From NCBI GenBank assembly GCA_019638355.1, contig JAHBTY010000001.1, forward strand, positions 992,001-1,056,000: a DNA stretch of 64,000 bases. The letters run 5' to 3'. The position numbers and the translations under genes are program-made. The DNA comes from Cyclobacteriaceae bacterium (GTDB lineage Bacteria > Bacteroidota > Bacteroidia > Cytophagales > Cyclobacteriaceae). Below are positions 33,272 to 41,802 of the stretch, in pieces (positions within the stretch are counted from its first letter, which is position 1; every line of letters begins with the position of its first letter). Below the pieces are notes generated by a model. That model ran no database searches, was not told where the DNA came from, and saw only the letters and a list, made by a program, of their open reading frames with translations.

Positions 33272-33277
33272 CTCATG

Positions 33278-34132
33278 CTATTTTATAGAGTTGATTTTTT
33301 GAGAGCAAACTCCCTCTACAATCGATTTCATTTTTTCCATTCTTTTAACTAGGACGAGAACTTCATCCTTTGATATAACATAGTCATCTTTGTAGCGCGC
33401 ATCGACATAACCTCTTTTCAAAAGATCAAATAGATGCTTTTCAGACTTGTTATTTTCAGGAAAGAGAAGGAACAGTTCTTCTGAAATATTCTTTGTTTGT
33501 TTTTTTAATTTGCCAAGATTGTGGGTCTTAGGTTTGTAACCTGTAAAAACCAATAAAGTTGTGTAGTAGTAAGATTCAGCTGCTTGGTGAAGTATAAATG
33601 CACATACATTGTATTCTTCCTTCGAAATATAGCCATCAATTCCGCTGATGAATCCGTTCGCCCGTTTGAACCACTTTTCAAAATATTGTTGTGATATTTC
33701 TTTGGCTTCTTGGGCAGTTAAGACACGAGCCTCAACAAAATTCACCTTACCGGAATCAAAAAGGAGAATTCCTTCCTTCACAATATCGGCAAAGAAATAC
33801 TGGCCCCAGGCAAGCCCCTCGTTAATGTAGTCAATCTCGTGTATCTCAAGGTTTACCGGTGGGTTGAAATGATCAACCCTATCCATAATCTTGCTTTCCT
33901 GCACGTAAGTCTTCTCGGGATTGTCCTTGGTCACCACTAAGAAATCATAGTCGCTGATATACTCGTGGATGATACCGTCTTTGGTTTGGTAGCGGTGCTC
34001 CACCTGCGTGCCCTTTGCGTGGCTGCCAAACAAAATAATTTTCTCAGGACTCACTACCTCCTGGATAATGTCCACAATACGCCTGATCTCGTATTGCTTG
34101 TTTTCGGAAAGATGGGTAAGGGAGGTTTTCAT
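33278..34132 (-). CDS. MNT-HEPN fusion: nucleotidyltransferase plus HEPN domain
   Basis: Residues 1-130 form a minimal nucleotidyltransferase. G-S-H-A-K-G and S-D-Y-D give the GSxxxG and DxD catalytic motifs, with a third acidic residue in NLEIHEID. Residues 140-270 are a HEPN domain (YFEKWFKRANGFI..CAFILHQAAESYYYTTLLVF, RGYVDARYKDDY). HEPN-MNT pairs are toxin-antitoxin modules in which the MNT enzyme nucleotidylates and neutralises the HEPN RNase. Here both are in one polypeptide. It is 3 nt from the AbiEii gene, so it belongs to that operon. Confidence 0.8.
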   Translation of the reverse strand: MKTSLTHLSENKQYEIRRIVDIIQEVVSPEKIILFGSHAKGTQVEHRYQTKDGIIHEYISDYDFLVVTKDNPEKTYVQESKIMDRVDHFNPPVNLEIHEIDYINEGLAWGQYFFADIVKEGILLFDSGKVNFVEARVLTAQEAKEISQQYFEKWFKRANGFISGIDGYISKEEYNVCAFILHQAAESYYYTTLLVFTGYKPKTHNLGKLKKQTKNISEELFLLFPENNKSEKHLFDLLKRGYVDARYKDDYVISKDEVLVLVKRMEKMKSIVEGVCSQKINSIK

Positions 34133-34135
34133 ACG

Positions 34136-34936
34136 CTAAAACTTAAAATTTCTTTTCGATTCTCTGAATACATCATCAAATTTCGGCAGTTCGTCCATTT
34201 GGTTTTCCAATTTCCTTTCCCAGTCTTTTTTAAAGTTCTTTTCCTTGGCCAATACTTTTTCTTCCAACTTCGTAGGATCGTGCTTTTTGTTGGTGGCTTT
34301 TCGCTCAAACTCGCCACGGCAGTCTTTGGGTTTAAGTCCATCGTGCTCGGTCAGGTACCAGAAGTCGTAAAGATCTCTTGGCTCGGTACGCCCCATCAAG
34401 GCGGCCATTTTTTCTATCAACACTTCCGGAAGCGAATAGCACTGTAACAAAAAAGAATCCGGGGGCAAGTCGGAGTACGTGATAATCAAAGGCTTTGTTT
34501 CGATTTCAAATTCCAGTATTTCTCCGCGTGTGATATCGATCTTGATATCGCGACTGTCGATATTTGCCTGAAGCGGCCCTACATAATTTACGTAAAACAC
34601 AAGGCTTCCGCTTTCGTGCTCCACATGTTCTTTGAATTTCAGCGAAATGTTGGCTTCCTGTTTCACGAACGCATATATCTTTTCGAATTCTTTGAGCAAT
34701 TCCTGGTTGGTAATTTTTTCATCTATAAGGGTGAAGTCAAGGTCTTCCGAGAACCTGTAGTCTTCAAAGTAAATTTTCTTCAATACGGTGCCGCCCTTAA
34801 ACACAAGGCTCTTGAAAAGTAATTCATTCTTTGAGATACCATAGAGAACCCACGATAGAACATAATCCTTTTCTAACTGCGTATCTTTCAGTTTGTATTT
34901 GGCCGCTGCCGCGCTTACTTCTTTTGGCTTTATCAT
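34136..34936 (-). CDS. AbiEii toxin-like nucleotidyltransferase
   Basis: Start at 34936 (MIKPKEVSAAAAKYKL) follows the AbiEi stop by one base; a longer frame begins at 34960. The 266-residue protein has the AbiEii/AbiGii features. F-K-G-G-T-V-L-K-K (the GG..T motif) and F-S-E-D-L-D-F-T-L (the DxD motif) are both intact. EKMAALMGRTEPRDLYDFWY follows in the C-terminal half. It is the toxin of type IV toxin-antitoxin and phage-abortive systems, modifying nucleotides or tRNA. Its antitoxin gene AbiEi lies directly upstream. Confidence 0.88.
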   Translation of the reverse strand: MIKPKEVSAAAAKYKLKDTQLEKDYVLSWVLYGISKNELLFKSLVFKGGTVLKKIYFEDYRFSEDLDFTLIDEKITNQELLKEFEKIYAFVKQEANISLKFKEHVEHESGSLVFYVNYVGPLQANIDSRDIKIDITRGEILEFEIETKPLIITYSDLPPDSFLLQCYSLPEVLIEKMAALMGRTEPRDLYDFWYLTEHDGLKPKDCRGEFERKATNKKHDPTKLEEKVLAKEKNFKKDWERKLENQMDELPKFDDVFRESKRNFKF

Positions 34937-34937
34937 G

Positions 34938-35783
34938 TCAACTAAATATGGGTGATACAATATCAGAAAGTTCCATGTTTTGCCGTACGTACCAGGTGCC
35001 GTTCATCTTTCCTTTTTTCTCGTACGAAGGTTCCAGCAAAATGTAAGAGGGCGTTATCATGGCATGGAGCTTACCCGATATAGAATTGTTGATTTTGAGT
35101 AACTCCAGCAGGAATCCGAGCCGTTTAATTACCGATTGAGCCTTAAATCGTTCGCAATAATTCAGAAGTTTCTGGTAATCAATTTTTTCCCGCGACTTAT
35201 AAAGCGCCTTGGCAATTTCACTAATACCACCCGCATAGTCAGGTTTATAAAGGCAATCGATGAAGGTCTTTTCAAGATCGGAACAGGCAGCCTTGTTGAA
35301 ACTATCCACCCACAACTCGGTTGCTCCGAAGTAATGGTTAGGGTTATGGTAGATGAACTGAAACTTGTGCCCTTTTATTTTTACGGATGACGGTTTGATC
35401 TGCCTGTTCACTACAACTTGTTGTCTGAACGAAGGCTGCGTGATAAGACTGTGAAGTTCCAGCGCACTGTAATAGCCGATATAATACCCGGCATTTCCGG
35501 CAAGATATTTCACTACCAGGTGCGTGTTTGGAAAATAGGTATTAGGGTCCTGATCATACGGAATAATCCAATAGACTCCCTCTTTGAGTCTTAGCAAGAG
35601 CCCGCGTTTAACCATGCCGCTAAGCAGTTTTTTGGTTGCCTCTCGGGTTGAACTTTTAAGCACCTCGGCAGCTTCCTGAAGGGTAAATGCCGGCCGGCCA
35701 GCGTCATTAAAATGCCGTAGGAGTACCGACCCCTGGGTAAGCAGTGTTTTCGTTTGAATATTTGCCGGGTTGCTATATTTCAT
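34938..35783 (-). CDS. AbiEi antitoxin-like regulator
   Basis: The 281-residue protein has an N-terminal winged-helix domain (FTLQEAAEVLKSSTREATKKLLSGMVKRGLLLRLKEG). A larger C-terminal domain contains YPNTHLV-like text and IDCLYKPDYAGGISEIAKAL, as in AbiEi. AbiEi represses its own promoter and counters AbiEii. It precedes the toxin gene in one operon, and two 40-bp repeats in its promoter region are candidate operators. Confidence 0.88.
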   Translation of the reverse strand: MKYSNPANIQTKTLLTQGSVLLRHFNDAGRPAFTLQEAAEVLKSSTREATKKLLSGMVKRGLLLRLKEGVYWIIPYDQDPNTYFPNTHLVVKYLAGNAGYYIGYYSALELHSLITQPSFRQQVVVNRQIKPSSVKIKGHKFQFIYHNPNHYFGATELWVDSFNKAACSDLEKTFIDCLYKPDYAGGISEIAKALYKSREKIDYQKLLNYCERFKAQSVIKRLGFLLELLKINNSISGKLHAMITPSYILLEPSYEKKGKMNGTWYVRQNMELSDIVSPIFS

Positions 35784-35788
35784 ATATT

Positions 35789-35890
35789 AATAGGGACTTT
35801 TTAGGTCTCTAAACGGATACGAAATATAATTAAAGAATATTTTGTATCCAAATAGGGACTCAATAGATCTCTGAGCGGATATGAAATATA
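35789..35890 (-). repeat. Two 40-bp direct repeats upstream of abiEi (candidate operator)
   Basis: Copies at 35789-35828 and 35851-35890 match at 33 of 40 positions, period 62 bp. Shared core: AATAGGGACT, then TAG(G/A)TCTCT, then CGGATA(C/T)GAAATATA. The first copy begins 5 nt from the abiEi start codon. AbiEi proteins are known to bind repeats at their promoter, so an autorepression role is a reasonable inference. Confidence 0.6.
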
Positions 35891-35972
35891 GTAAAACTGA
35901 AATAACCCAGTTATCAGGTAGATAGTGGATTTTAGTAGTCGCGATATGCACCGGAAAAACTAAATTCAAGAT

Positions 35973-36224
35973 ATGAACACGATAATAATACTCGGTATTG
36001 TCTGCCTGTTCCTGTCTATCGCGATGTACATCGTTGTAGCCAGGCGGAAATTCTACCGCAGAAATCAAAGCGGCATTGAAACGTTCCGGACATTTACAAG
36101 TTCAGTACTCACTCCTCTGGGTGAAAGGATTCTTAAACTCGTAAGTTTTATATTGTTCATCGCTGGCCTCTTCTTGTTTGTTGTCTGGTATTTTGCCAAT
36201 CCGCAACTGTTATTACTTCTTTGA
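35973..36224 (+). CDS. Small two-helix membrane protein
   Basis: The 83-residue frame has two clear membrane segments: TIIILGIVCLFLSIAMYIVV and LKLVSFILFIAGLFLFVVWYF. A short basic loop separates them. It has an ATG start and lies between the AbiE promoter region and a SANT-like gene. No family is recognised. Opposing frames on the other strand (35787-36068, 36065-36292) lack such organisation. Confidence 0.45.
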   Translation: MNTIIILGIVCLFLSIAMYIVVARRKFYRRNQSGIETFRTFTSSVLTPLGERILKLVSFILFIAGLFLFVVWYFANPQLLLLL

Positions 36225-36297
36225 AATCTGCCCCCGAAAAACGGAGGCATCACAGAACATTTTCCTATATTAGAATTCCAAGTAAAACACATCCCAC

Positions 36298-36504
36298 ATG
36301 GCTAAGACTCCTAAGAATCACGGTAAAGAATGGACATCAACAGATAAAAAGCAGTTCAATCAATTGGTAAAAGGAAATACCCCAACAGGCCTCATTGCTC
36401 ATAAGTTAGGGCGGACTGAAAATTCCGTAAGACTGTTCGCAAGTAACAACAGCATCTCACTGAAACCAACAAACCAATCTCCCTACAACAGGAAGAAAAA
36501 GTGA
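36298..36504 (+). CDS. Small SANT/Myb-like DNA-binding protein
   Basis: The 68-residue protein has a helix-turn-helix (KEWTSTDKKQFNQLVKGNTPTGLIAHKLGRTENSVRLFASNN) of the SANT-like type common in Bacteroidota. The recognition helix N-S-V-R-L-F-A-S-N-N is intact, and the tail is basic. It precedes the helicase gene by 54 nt and may regulate it. Confidence 0.65.
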   Translation: MAKTPKNHGKEWTSTDKKQFNQLVKGNTPTGLIAHKLGRTENSVRLFASNNSISLKPTNQSPYNRKKK

Positions 36505-36558
36505 AATTGAACCAATTCATTAGCGGATAATGCCCGCGTTACTTTTTACCGACTGTAC

Positions 36559-39543
36559 ATGTCAGCAAATAATTTTATTAAATATTGGCGGAATACTCTT
36601 GCCGATGCAGCAAGGATTGAGATTAAGTTGGAAGGAAAAGCACTCTTTCTAAAGAACTGCACAGTGGATGTAGAGTCCGGTCAGGTGGCCATTCAACAGG
36701 CGAACCAACTTATTGATCGGGAAGAGCAGCGAATCAATTACGAAAAAGGAATCGAAAACAGAGAGCATGAAGACTGGCAATCACTCGATGAAGTACAAAT
36801 TCTTATTTCATCTTTTCTTGTCAGCCCAATTCCCGAATACATCAAAATCGTAGGTGAAGAGGGCCCATTCTATCCTTTTTGGATTAAAGCGATATTAAAC
36901 CGGCAAGGAAATCTCCGTCCTGATGACGATACCTTTCCCTATATTCCTCGGGTGCACCTTGAGCCGCAGATAAATGAAAAGGTAAATTTTATTTTTTCAG
37001 ATGTCGATACCATCGATAAGGTGTATGCCGATGCATTTACAGAAAAGAGTTGGCCGCAATATTGGGATTATCTAAAATCAATTTTTAAGGAATCCACCGG
37101 ACAGCCGCTTGAAAGTTACAAGCCAGAAAATTTCCTGGTCTCGCAGGAAAATACAATTGTTATTAACAACATCATCAGGAACCCTGCTGATGGCATCATT
37201 CAATTGTATGATTTCCTACTTAAAAGCGAAAAGACTCCTCGTTTATTACACAATATCTGTAGTCGGCAAGAAGAGCCATTGAAACCACTTCTTTCAATCG
37301 AAGATTTTGAAGCCGCATCGCTAAATCATTTGGGCCAAATGGGACATGAACACCCTTTGTCGGTTTCGCAACGAAGAAGTTTGTATCACTTCAATACATT
37401 AAAGGATGGCAGCATTCTGGCCGTGAATGGACCACCCGGAACAGGCAAAACCACCCTGCTTCAAAGCATTGTTGCCAATGAAGTGGTGTTAAGCGCAATA
37501 GAGGGCGACAGGCCAAGAATCATAGTAGCCTGTTCAACAAATAACCAGGCCGTAACCAACATTATCGACAGCTTTCGTAATGTAAAAGCGCGACAAGGAA
37601 TTCTCTATAAAAGATGGATACCAGAGATTACCAGTTTTGGCCTTTATCTTCCGAGCAAATCAAAGAATATCGATCCAAAGGTCATTTACTATAAGGGACT
37701 TTTTGATGAAGGGATTCATAAGAAGATCGAGAATCATGCATTTGTTGACGAAGCAAGGAAAGTTTATTGTCAGAATTTCTTCGAGCACACAGGTTTGGCA
37801 AGTACGGTCAATGAAATCGTTGAATACTTGCAGGATGAACTCAAGCAGCGCAATGGCAATTTAATTCATGGTGTGGAACTTTGGCGAAAGTTTAAAAGCA
37901 TACCGAATCAGATCAGACTGCTCGGGGCGGATAATAGTAATCTTTTTTCCGGTGGTACGCTGAATATTTCTGCACTCAGTGGAATTGAAGATAATCTGCT
38001 TGAATTGGAAAAGAAGTTTAGCAGTTACCTCGATACGGAATCCATCTGGATAAAGATGTTCTCCTTTTTCAAGTTCGTTAAGGAAAAACGGGCTACAAGA
38101 CTGAAGCAAATATTCAGAGAATGCCTGGTTGACTATGCAGTCATCAACTTTTACAGAATAGATTCTTTTCACCAATTCTTTGACCAACGACTCAGCCTGG
38201 TAAAATCAATCAGACAAACCAGTAATGCCTGGACAGATTGGAAAAAGCAACATTCGATATCTGGCGATCCTCCAAATGATGAGGCAGGCTTTAAGAAAGA
38301 GAAAAGTCTGTTCTTCTACGATGAACTTGAGGTAAGTTTAAAAAACGAAATGTTCTATTTGGCAACGCATTACTGGGAAGGACGTTGGATACTTGAAACA
38401 GAAAGAGTACTGGCGGAGGAGAGGCTTTTTAAAAACGGGCAAGTAGATTCGCTCATGAGGTTTCAACGACTCGCAATGCTCACACCGTGTTTTGTATCCA
38501 CATTCTACATGGCTCCCAAGTTTTTTACATACTCAAAATTTGTAAAGAAGCTATTGACCCGGAATGTTTTTGAGGCACCACCGTTGCTTGAAAGCATTGA
38601 TTTGTTAATAGTCGATGAAGCCGGTCAGGTATCGCCTGAAGTTGGGGCGGCTACTTTTGCACTGGCAAAGCGAGCCATCGTAGTGGGCGACACCAAGCAA
38701 ATAGAGCCAGTATGGAGTGTACCTCAAAAAATAGATCATGCAAATCTTCACCGGTACGAATTGGTTTCCACTAAGGAGGATTTCATCAAGATCGATGAAT
38801 TGCAGAGCAAAGGATTTTTGGGGAGTTCCGGAAGCGTCATGATGCTGGCTCAAAAATCATCTTGTTACAGGGTTAATTCCCGGACGGAACGAGGTCTCCT
38901 GTTGACTGAACATCGCAGGTGCTTCGATGAGATCATTGAATATTGTAACAAACTGGCGTACGATGGACTGCTGGAACCCATGAAGGGGAAGGCACGTGAT
39001 GTTCTTTTCGAGCCAATGAAATTTATCCCAGTGGATGGGGAGTCATTCAAGGATGGCTCCAGCAGAACCAATAGTCTTGAGGCGATTGAAATTGCAAAAT
39101 GGTTACAACTCAATAGCAATAGAATAGTGAACAACCACCAAGATCGCGAAAATGCGGAGGCTTTGAGGGAGAATAGAAAACCAAAAATTGTAACGCTTTC
39201 AGAAATAGTTGGAATCATAACTCCATTCAAGGGCCAGAAGTTGATGATAAAATCTGCTCTCAAAAAGAATAGCATTGATACCAGCGGACTTACCATTGGT
39301 ACGGTGCATGCCTTGCAGGGAGCTGAGCGCCCAATAATTTTGTTTTCGTCTGTCTATGGGAAGAATAACATGGGCGGAGGTTATTTCTTTGACAAGGGTG
39401 TAAACATGCTTAATGTTGCCGTATCGCGGGCGAAGGAGAATTTCATTGTCTTTGGATGTCCGGAAGTCTTTCAAGGTAGCAATGGCACCCCGTCATCGTT
39501 ATTGTATAAGCATATTGAAAGGGTGGAAAACATTTTGGTCTAA
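36559..39543 (+). CDS. SF1 (Dna2/NAM7-type) helicase or nucleic-acid ATPase
   Basis: The 994-residue protein has a non-helicase N-terminus of about 270 residues. Walker A GPPGTGKTTLLQS (from residue 291) and an insertion follow. The helicase motifs are LLIVDEAGQVSPE (motif II, near residue 684), VVGDTKQIEPVW (motif III), LLTEHRRCF (motif IV), IGTVHALQGAERP (motif V) and LNVAVSRAKENF (motif VI). All catalytic residues are intact. It unwinds or translocates on nucleic acid with ATP. With the PUA-like protein just downstream it resembles a two-gene defence module, but this exact pair is not one I can name. Confidence 0.85.
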   Translation: MSANNFIKYWRNTLADAARIEIKLEGKALFLKNCTVDVESGQVAIQQANQLIDREEQRINYEKGIENREHEDWQSLDEVQILISSFLVSPIPEYIKIVGEEGPFYPFWIKAILNRQGNLRPDDDTFPYIPRVHLEPQINEKVNFIFSDVDTIDKVYADAFTEKSWPQYWDYLKSIFKESTGQPLESYKPENFLVSQENTIVINNIIRNPADGIIQLYDFLLKSEKTPRLLHNICSRQEEPLKPLLSIEDFEAASLNHLGQMGHEHPLSVSQRRSLYHFNTLKDGSILAVNGPPGTGKTTLLQSIVANEVVLSAIEGDRPRIIVACSTNNQAVTNIIDSFRNVKARQGILYKRWIPEITSFGLYLPSKSKNIDPKVIYYKGLFDEGIHKKIENHAFVDEARKVYCQNFFEHTGLASTVNEIVEYLQDELKQRNGNLIHGVELWRKFKSIPNQIRLLGADNSNLFSGGTLNISALSGIEDNLLELEKKFSSYLDTESIWIKMFSFFKFVKEKRATRLKQIFRECLVDYAVINFYRIDSFHQFFDQRLSLVKSIRQTSNAWTDWKKQHSISGDPPNDEAGFKKEKSLFFYDELEVSLKNEMFYLATHYWEGRWILETERVLAEERLFKNGQVDSLMRFQRLAMLTPCFVSTFYMAPKFFTYSKFVKKLLTRNVFEAPPLLESIDLLIVDEAGQVSPEVGAATFALAKRAIVVGDTKQIEPVWSVPQKIDHANLHRYELVSTKEDFIKIDELQSKGFLGSSGSVMMLAQKSSCYRVNSRTERGLLLTEHRRCFDEIIEYCNKLAYDGLLEPMKGKARDVLFEPMKFIPVDGESFKDGSSRTNSLEAIEIAKWLQLNSNRIVNNHQDRENAEALRENRKPKIVTLSEIVGIITPFKGQKLMIKSALKKNSIDTSGLTIGTVHALQGAERPIILFSSVYGKNNMGGGYFFDKGVNMLNVAVSRAKENFIVFGCPEVFQGSNGTPSSLLYKHIERVENILV

Positions 39544-39569
39544 CGGCAGGACATTAACTATGAACGACT

Positions 39570-40001
39570 ATGGCTATCTATGGAGCAGGATCTAATTGGA
39601 GTGGCGATGAGATGAAGGAAAGTTTTTTCGAGGAAGGAAGATTTATCATTGGCTGGAATGATGCGAGCGCTAAGGACTTATATGAAGCGGTTTCGTTACT
39701 TAAGGTTGGCGATATACTGTATCTAAAGGCAAACCAACCCGGTTCACGAACCATTCGGGTAAAGGGGGTGGGCGTTGTTGAAAAAAGCTTCATACAATCC
39801 TTGATCGATGAGGGGCTTTCTCATGAGGTTATTTCCAATTGGAGTAACTTCTACATTCGGATAAAGTGGGTGGTGCGTGACGAATTTTTTATTGAAATTC
39901 CTGAAGACGAGGGGAAACTCACAAACATCAGGGCGGCTACTTTCTACGAAGAAAATCTTCCATTTGTTCAAACAAGAATTCTTGAGAAGTTGTTCCGCTA
40001 A
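39570..40001 (+). CDS. Small PUA/EVE-like domain protein
   Basis: The 143-residue product begins MAIYGAGSNWSGDEMKESF. FEEGRFIIGWNDASAKDLYEAV, VGDILYLKANQ and IRVKGVGVVEKSF follow. The alternation of G-D-I-L-Y-L-K and V-K-G-V-G-V is like PUA/EVE-type domains (as in McrB-linked N-terminal domains), which bind modified bases. It is 26 nt after the helicase stop, so it is probably translated from the same transcript. It could recognise modified DNA or RNA for the helicase. Confidence 0.55.
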   Translation: MAIYGAGSNWSGDEMKESFFEEGRFIIGWNDASAKDLYEAVSLLKVGDILYLKANQPGSRTIRVKGVGVVEKSFIQSLIDEGLSHEVISNWSNFYIRIKWVVRDEFFIEIPEDEGKLTNIRAATFYEENLPFVQTRILEKLFR

Positions 40002-40238
40002 CTTTTTTGCAATCTGGTCAATACTACTCTCAACTTTTTTTGTGGTTAAGTATTTCTGAATTTTTTAAAAGAAATTCAAACTGCGGACTATGTATTGACT
40101 GCGCCCCGGTCACTTTGTAATTGTTATAACCCATAGCAAACATTCAGGACCGGATACTTCGGAGGCATCCGATGAGAATTTCTTCATACGTTTAGGTTAA
40201 GGAAATAGTCCGGTGCCTGTTTGTTGTAGTTTGGGTAC
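40002..40238. other. Intergenic region with local inverted repeats
   Basis: A 237-bp stretch downstream of the PUA-like gene. CGGATAC (40151-40157) and GCATCCG (40165-40171) form a 7-bp stem with one mismatch. ACCGGA (40149-40154) can alternatively pair with TCCGGT (40209-40214). It lies right upstream of a small plus-strand gene. A promoter or attenuation role is possible. Confidence 0.3.
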
Positions 40239-40553
40239 ATGAAACGCCTTTCTACCAACATGATCGATCCCGAAAAGCTGCCTAAACTAATCGAACGAAT
40301 GCAACACCTTGTTACGTACCTAAATGAAAGAAACGATCTGGCCGTTCATCAACAACTAAATCAATCCTTCTATATGCAGAAGATAGAAGAATTAAAAATG
40401 CTCACAACAAAGTTTGATGAAATCAAAAAAAGTCTTGATACCCTGGCGAGCGGGATCGAAGAGAAATACAACTTATGCTTTGAGCAATGGCGTAAGGATG
40501 CGCGCTGGCTAAACTCATATAAATTGAATAAAAGGAGAAAATCAATTCTTTAA
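40239..40553 (+). CDS. Unknown helical protein
   Basis: The 104-residue product is almost all helix: LPKLIERMQHLVTYLNERNDLAVHQQLNQSF, then KIEELKMLTTKFDEIKKSLDTLASGIEEKYN, consistent with a coiled coil, and a basic tail. Helical coiled coils of this kind can be partners of the neighbouring mobile-element genes. It overlaps the converging 40550-41725 gene by 4 nt at the stop codons. No family recognised. Confidence 0.45.
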   Translation: MKRLSTNMIDPEKLPKLIERMQHLVTYLNERNDLAVHQQLNQSFYMQKIEELKMLTTKFDEIKKSLDTLASGIEEKYNLCFEQWRKDARWLNSYKLNKRRKSIL

Positions 40554-41725
40554 GCCCTATCAATATATTGGATCATAGAAACGAGCATGTTTCTCACAGA
40601 CTCTTTTGTGCCGGCTTCTGTGCTGTAAAATTTTGACCTAAAGCTGCCATAAGAGATCGTTTCGGAACGTTTTGTTATTACGTATTTCACAAGAAAGTGA
40701 AGCACCTGGCTTAAATTGTTGTTGATGATAAATTTTGTTTCCATGAAAATCCTGAGCAGGTAAGCCAGTTGTGAAACGGAAGCCTCAAATTTGAGTTTGA
40801 AACCTGGCAGAAACGAGTCTGGCGATCTGTCAGATGAACTATTGCTTAGTTGTTGCAGTCTTTCCTGGTAGTCAATTTCTTCTGCAATGTAAATGTTCAG
40901 TTGATCCTTCAGAGGACTGCCGTTCTGGTTATACCGTATTCCCGGTTTCACTTGCGATTGATTGATCTTCTTCAAAACAAAAGACAAGGTCTCGATCTTT
41001 TCCGCCCGGGTTTCTGATTGATCAAGCAGAGAAGAAATATAGTGAGCATGATAGGTGAGCACTTTCACAGAGTTATAATTCAGGTAGTACATCACTTGCC
41101 GAAGTTCATCATCCCAATCCTGAATTTCGCTTTCTCTTTCAATTAACCGGAATAACTCCTTTTGCACTTCCTTTGCGTACATTACTTTCCGATAGGTAAT
41201 TCCCTGATCCAGTTTGCTGTCCACAACTTTTTTAAGTATGTGCAGCAAGAGGTCAATCAAGCGTTGGTCTGTTTGCTTTGCACCAAAAGCTTTTTGAATC
41301 CTTCTGATATTGGTTCTTGCATCCTTTCGGGCCATATCGATGTACCCCTCAGGTGCCTTAGCATCCTGATCAAAATATTTCGCAAAGTGCCGCTCAACGA
41401 ACAAGAGGAGTTCTTCCAATCCTGCATAGAACACTTCGTAGAACATTTTACGCTTCTGATCCGCTGGACTTTCAGTGTGGATGAACAATGCCGCTTTATC
41501 CATCAACCGGATCAGTGCTTGTTGGTGGTATTGAATGTACCGTTCCAGGTGGCGCTCATCTTCGAAACTGAATACTTCGTGAACGAATGTTTGCTTTATT
41601 CTTTCGATCTCGTTTCCCACAGCATCCTTCAGGACATTATGTTGCTTCTCATCACGGATTGTTTGATCTCCGGACGAAATGAGTTTTTCCAACTCCTGCA
41701 ATTCATATCTGACACCTGGGTGCAT
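40550..41725 (-). CDS. RteC-like protein
   Basis: The 391-residue protein is all-helical and soluble. The C-terminus (FEASVSQLAYLLRIFMETKFI .. LVKYVITKRSETISYGSFRSKFYS .. VRNMLVSMIQYID) matches the layout I associate with RteC-type regulators of Bacteroidota conjugative transposons. RteC proteins activate excision genes by DNA binding. The N-terminal 250 residues are not clearly alike. This match is from memory of the family pattern and is moderate at best. Its position inside an integrated element fits. Confidence 0.45.
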   Translation of the reverse strand: MHPGVRYELQELEKLISSGDQTIRDEKQHNVLKDAVGNEIERIKQTFVHEVFSFEDERHLERYIQYHQQALIRLMDKAALFIHTESPADQKRKMFYEVFYAGLEELLLFVERHFAKYFDQDAKAPEGYIDMARKDARTNIRRIQKAFGAKQTDQRLIDLLLHILKKVVDSKLDQGITYRKVMYAKEVQKELFRLIERESEIQDWDDELRQVMYYLNYNSVKVLTYHAHYISSLLDQSETRAEKIETLSFVLKKINQSQVKPGIRYNQNGSPLKDQLNIYIAEEIDYQERLQQLSNSSSDRSPDSFLPGFKLKFEASVSQLAYLLRIFMETKFIINNNLSQVLHFLVKYVITKRSETISYGSFRSKFYSTEAGTKESVRNMLVSMIQYIDRA

Positions 41726-41802
41726 GGCCTGTAAGACCGGTTGGATGAGCCGGTAATTTTAATCATATTGATACTTTATATCCTTTGCGTTAGTTTAGTA
41801 CT

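Noticed and set aside
35787-36068. Minus-strand ORF of 93 codons in the abiEi upstream region
   Set aside because: It runs over the duplicated repeats and opposite the small membrane-protein frame; no signature is present.
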